Positions 60,190 to 64,000 of a stretch of 64,000 bases of DNA are shown in pieces. The notes beneath the pieces were generated by a model. That model searched no databases and was not told where the DNA came from. It was given only the letters and a program-made list of their open reading frames with translations. Source of the DNA: Hermodice carunculata. Taxonomy: Eukaryota; Annelida; Polychaeta; Eunicida; Amphinomidae. The number at the start of each line of letters is the position of its first letter. Positions within the stretch are counted from its first letter, which is position 1. The position numbers and the translations under genes are program-made. Where the stretch lies: positions 9,986,131 through 10,050,130 of the forward strand of contig OZ026628.1 in assembly GCA_964020975.1 (NCBI GenBank). Direction: 5' to 3'.

Positions 60190-60530
60190 TTATTTTGTAC
60201 ACGAAATTGGATGTTAAACATCGAAATGGCCACTGTCTGTGGTCAGATGAAGTTGAACTGGCTGTAGGCGCATGCTGCAGTGACCTCCCTGTTGTATGAG
60301 AGGCTTTGCTTTCAAGGCCACTCATGCAGTGCATGGAGGCCGTTATTGCACCGGTGTGCAGTTGGTCCTTACAGCCTGATCACGGACAGTGGTAACATGG
60401 ACTGTATTATTATGATATAACTATGTTTTATTATGTTTCTTATATATTTTTATGAGAGAATTTTTAACTGGATCATGTATATTTTATTTGCATGCATTTT
60501 CTTTATTTCTGGAGGTTAATAAAGTCTATC
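60190..60530 (+). other. probable LINE 3' UTR
   Basis: No frame. It contains GGCGCATGCTGCAGTGACC and ends in GAGGTTAATAAAG and a short TCAATAA repeat-like tail, as LINE 3' ends often do. Confidence 0.4.
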
Positions 60531-60544
60531 AATAAGGTACATTC

Positions 60545-61210
60545 CTACCACGTTTGGCACAAATCTGGCCACAATTATTTTACTTCCATACCAAGTTTGG
60601 CACAAATCTGGAGAAAATTATTTAAGTTATAACCATCACAAGAAATTCCCATGTTATACTTTCCTATTTAAACTTTTTTAAAGATTTTTGGAAAAACAAT
60701 CATAAAACACCCAAAAATCATTGGGGTGTGACCCATTGAAACACTTTGGTAGAGACTCACCCGAAGTACATTGCCATCAAGTTTAAAGTAAATCTGAAAG
60801 ACAGTTTCGTCAGAGAAGTCCAAAATTTGAATTACCATTAGAATGCCCACTGACTTGTATAGTAAAAAGGTCCATTTACCGATAAGTACCTGAATTGAAA
60901 AAAAAAAAACATTAAAAATCAGGAATCCACAATGTTCAGTGCTACTAAGTGAACATCTTTGCTTGACCCTTTCAAAAGGAACATATCCGCAAAGTTTCAA
61001 CTTTACGTAAGTAACAGTTATGAGAAGAAGTGACAAGTAATGATAACACACAAAAATTCATAAAAAAGTTGAAAAAATCACAGCACCACCTGGTGAACAA
61101 ATTAAGAACTGAGAGTCCCTTGGAGTGTTCGTATGTAATATCAAAGGAAATGGATGAGTGGTTGGGGAGAAGATTTTGTAAGATTAGTCCAATAAAAAAA
61201 AGGACAAAAC
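60545..61210 (-). mobile_element. Helentron-associated-like element, old reverse-strand fragment
   Basis: Read on the minus strand this has the core order of the 41-58 kb family: CACCTGGTGGTGCTGTGAT (near 61085), AACTTTGCGGATATGTTCCT, GATTCCTGATTTTTAATG, CAGTGGGCATTCTAATG, GTACTTCGGGTGAGTCTCTA, GTTATAACTTAAATAATTTT. It is more diverged than the stacked copies and lacks both ends. Confidence 0.75.
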
Positions 61211-61216
61211 TAGAAA

Positions 61217-62040
61217 AGATTTGCTTCAAAGCAAATCTGTCTGTGTGCCTTCAAAAACTGTAAATATTAAATGCTACAACTTTTATCCTTTGGTACTTCA
61301 CACTACATTGAGCTTATGGCTGGATGCAAATTTCAAAGTCCAAATGACCTTGACAGGTCACATGTAAATTGCGCAGTGTTACAATACCCACAATTTAAGC
61401 CCAACATGAACCAAATCGGATGAAAATTCACCAAGTTATGGCAAGATGAAACTTTCAAAGGGCCAAATGACCTTGACCTTTGCCCTTTTGAGGTTACATG
61501 TTCTTATAAAATGTGCAGTGTTGCAATACCTACAATTTGAGTCCAACATGATTAGAATTAGATGGAAATTGGGCATGTTATGACTGGATGAAACTTTCAA
61601 AGGTCCAAATGACCTTGACCTTTGACCCTTAGAGGTGAGATGTAAGTTTAAAAAATGTGCAGTGGTATAATAGCTTCAATTTCAGCACAACATGCTCAAA
61701 ATTTTATAAAAATTGATCAAGTTATGGCAAGAAGAAATCCACCATCAAAAGTGGCCTTTGATCTTGAAATGACCTTTCACCTTGAGGTGACCTCTCCCTG
61801 AATTAAACCTTGACCTCAAAAATGACATTTTGCCCGAAAATTGATGTTTGACCTTGACATGACTTTTGAGGTTGGCATGACCTTGACATTTGAGATGACC
61901 TTTGCCTTGCTATGATTAAACTCCTATACACTCGGAACCACATCTACTATAGTGTATAAGATATTGAAGATTTAAAACTTTAATTAGCCTCATTTGCATA
62001 ATTTTGAAAAGCATGACCTCTCATTATAAAAGGGCTAGAC
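61217..62040 (+). mobile_element. hairpin-headed element with a CAAATGACCTTGACC core
   Basis: Begins with the hairpin ATTTGCTTCAAAGCAAAT at 61219, then about three copies of a 140-bp unit (GAAACTTTCAAAGGTCCAAA, TGACCTTGACCTTTGACCC, ATGTGCAGTGTTGCAATACC, CAACATG, AAGTTATG). Its final part, 61740-61920, is a run of TGACCTT words. It has the same build as the other hairpin-ended repeats here but different sequence. Confidence 0.6.
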
Positions 62041-62317
62041 TTCATCTATAAAAGTATAATTGTGCAAAGTTTGGAGTTTTTACGTGTAATACTTTTCCAA
62101 TGAAATGTCAGACAAATTTGCCTGCAAGAAGAAAGAAAGAAAGAATTCCTAGAAAAGCAATGTGTTTGTTGGCACACAGACATAATTAATTCATTACTTG
62201 CCGCCGAAGCTGGCGCTGCAGTCGACGCATGGGCATAGACGCGCAAACTCGCCTTGAACCCCACCATTGTGAATGAATAGGGAGGACACCACTTTTTAAT
62301 GCCTGCAACGTTGTAAA

Positions 62318-62352
62318 TATGTATATATACAGTTAGTTTTTTATTTAGCGAT
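62318..62352 (+). promoter_or_regulatory. TATA-like box before the THAP reading frame
   Basis: GTATATATACAG lies about 30 bases before the ATG, at a TATA-box-like spacing from a start of transcription near the ATG; the 5' UTR would be very short. Weak evidence. Confidence 0.25.
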
Positions 62353-62682
62353 ATGGGGGGTAAAGATCACTGTGCAGTGTTTGGGTGTTGCAATAGAAGA
62401 GGGAAGGCGGGATGTGAATCTTTGTCGTTTCACCGGATACCGGCTCGGCAGCCTCAACACGCCCGGTGGATCCACGCCATCTCCAGAAAAGAGAAACCCA
62501 CAGATAACTGGGTTGTTTGTAGTAAGCATTTTGTAAATAAGAAACCCTCCAAAGATAGCAACAATGTAGACTTTGTACCGACATTATTCATGGGAAAGCA
62601 AGAGACTGGGGAAACGCCAAAACCATCATGCGATATTTCAAAGCGGTCATTATACTGCATCAAATGGCTTGACAATCATTGA
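62353..62682 (+). CDS. THAP-domain zinc-finger protein (N-terminal exon or fragment)
   Basis: 109 codons. Residues 4-79 are a complete THAP domain, the C2CH zinc-binding DNA-binding module of THAP proteins and P-element-type transposases: ligands Cys7, Cys12, Cys56 and His59 (in WVVCSKHF), the invariant Trp39 and Pro30, and the closing DFVPTLF (73-79), which contains the Pro of the AVPTIF box. The ATG at 62353 gives the usual 3-6 residues before the first Cys, which supports the start. After residue 90 the frame ends quickly at a stop. A second frame continues from about 62645 (HYTASNGLTIIDIDSTLVKR) and could be a shifted continuation. This is either the first exon of a host THAP gene or the N-terminus of a decayed P-like DNA transposon; the domain itself looks intact. 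Confidence 0.75.
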   Translation: MGGKDHCAVFGCCNRRGKAGCESLSFHRIPARQPQHARWIHAISRKEKPTDNWVVCSKHFVNKKPSKDSNNVDFVPTLFMGKQETGETPKPSCDISKRSLYCIKWLDNH

Positions 62683-62819
62683 TATCGACTCTACTTTAGT
62701 GAAAAGATTGGTCAAAGAAACTTGTCAAAATTTATATACTCAAGGTTTAACTGCTCTTAAGCGGTCACCCTGCGGCAAACAAGTTAATCGTCTGACAATA
62801 GTGGGCCACACGTAGCTGC

Positions 62820-63901
62820 TACCCCACTGCGTACCAGTAAGTCACGGTAGCCGTTTCAGCCTCAATGTGTCATAATCCCATTATCAGGTAATGAGCGCTA
62901 CCGCTGGCTTGGGCCCCATGGGGTGTGAAATACACAAACGTGCGCACTGTGCCTGGACAGTCCTACTGGCATTAACTGTTACGCTTTCCTTGTCATTTTA
63001 CTGCTTTCCCATTATTCTGATAGAAATTAAATTTTCATGTTTGGGCAAAGGACCGTTTTGGTACTGAGTAGATATAAACAATGAAATAATCCACGAGTAA
63101 ATCTACCTCCATCATGGGCACTTTTTAAGCGAAAGTTGTGCTGCTGAGTCTCGCCTTGGCAAGGTGACTGCCGTCTTGCAAGTGTCAATAAAGTGGCGAA
63201 ACAAAATTAATACTCTGGTAATGATCACTAGATACAATGTAGCTATTTTGATACATATTAAACAACAGTAACAAGTTCTATCTACAAAGCAGAACCATGC
63301 TAAGACCGAGTAGAAAAAAGTCGCAACTGACCAGGAGACACAAAACTTTTTTCACTTTGCCGGCTCTGAATACCGCATCTGCCCTGTCTATCACCCTTCG
63401 TGTAGGTAAATTTTCAATGTCTTTTGCTTTCACATTTATCAATTCCCCAATTGGTTAGATAATCTGTTACAAATCCAAGGCTGAGTTTTGGTATAATGGC
63501 AAGTTTGTCAGTCAATTGGTCGCCACACCCATTCCATATGTCTGCAAAGTTGATACATTCATGACCGGCAGCTTGATCTGATGTTACTTTTTTTGCGTTA
63601 GTTGCACACAAAATCCTGTGAATGAGGCTTGCTTTTTTCCATTCTTCTTTCTCCCAAGATTTTGTAATATTTCCTTCAGTTCTGCGTTTGTTTTTTTGGC
63701 GAGATTGCCCTCTGTATACATGTTCTCAACCATAGGAAATACACTGTGAGTGAATGGGCTCGCGTATCCGACCCCCGAAAAGCAATTTTGGCCGCGAGAG
63801 GTCTCTGAATATCATTTGGAACCGCAGCGCCGCATAGTGGCGGCAAGGACTGAATTACCTTATTATGTCTGTGTGCAAACAAAGACATAATGTTTTTCTA
63901 G

Positions 63902-63905
<4 letters not shown>
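62820..63905. other. no gene recognised
   Basis: The frames at 63414-63611 and 63676-63888 (minus) have no domain. I do not find inverted ends that would bound a P-like element around the THAP frame. Confidence 0.45.

Positions 63906-63907
<2 letters not shown>

Positions 63908-63946
<39 letters not shown>
63908..63946. repeat. (CT)n microsatellite
   Basis: About 19 CT dinucleotides, then T-rich DNA to the end of the window. Confidence 0.97.
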
Positions 63947-63952
<6 letters not shown>

Positions 63953-64000
63953 TTTTCCAGACAAGTTTTTTCTGACATGATTTCATTTGAAAAGTATTAC

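Overview
The window reads as intergenic or intronic DNA of a marine invertebrate animal, crowded with transposons. Low GC, many TAGGCCTAT-like words, long microsatellites and the repeat families present suggest a deuterostome such as an echinoderm or hemichordate; that placement is inference. No complete, confidently named host gene is visible. Nearly all recognisable coding sequence comes from mobile elements, and most of it is broken. Layout: 1-826 holds the N-terminal half of a pogo/Tigger-like transposase on the minus strand, running off the left edge. A second pogo-like transposase, also minus, is split in two (7915-8714 and 1977-2554) by a 5.4-kb element with inverted repeats of about 580 bp (2555-7914). 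That element carries a 74-bp minisatellite and the C-terminal part of an unclassified mobile-element protein. From 9.4 to 18.6 kb there are blocks dense in ACTGTA words, one of them split by a 2.5-kb element with TA flanks (15877-18362), plus a 190-bp hAT-like MITE. 19307-20847 is an element built on repeats that contain the TCAAGGTCA word and ending in a hairpin. 22.6-25.6 kb holds the only plausible host gene: a signal-peptide exon followed by possible cysteine-bearing exons, with a 1.9-kb palindrome-array element lying over its introns. 26.4-36.6 kb contains fragments of hAT, Mutator-like, Tc1-like and LINE elements, plus repeats of a second hairpin-ended family. 

41.4-58.0 kb is the most striking part: many copies of one element family. 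Each copy starts ACCTCAGCTGAC or AGCTCAGCTGAC, has a GTCC microsatellite near that end, a tandem core of about 515 bp, an inverted CAGCTGAGG near the other end, then a hairpin, and stops in TCTTGTT. The copies sit in T-tracts and are inserted into one another like Russian dolls. An inverted duplicate at 46.6-46.9 kb preserves the empty site of one copy and so gives its ends almost to the base. The structure matches what is described for Helentron/Helitron2-associated non-autonomous elements (HINE, bivalve 'pearl'). A divergent reverse-strand copy lies at 60.5-61.2 kb. The right end has a LINE reverse-transcriptase C-terminus (59.9-60.2 kb), another hairpin-headed repeat (61.2-62.0 kb) and an intact THAP zinc-finger domain (62.35-62.68 kb).
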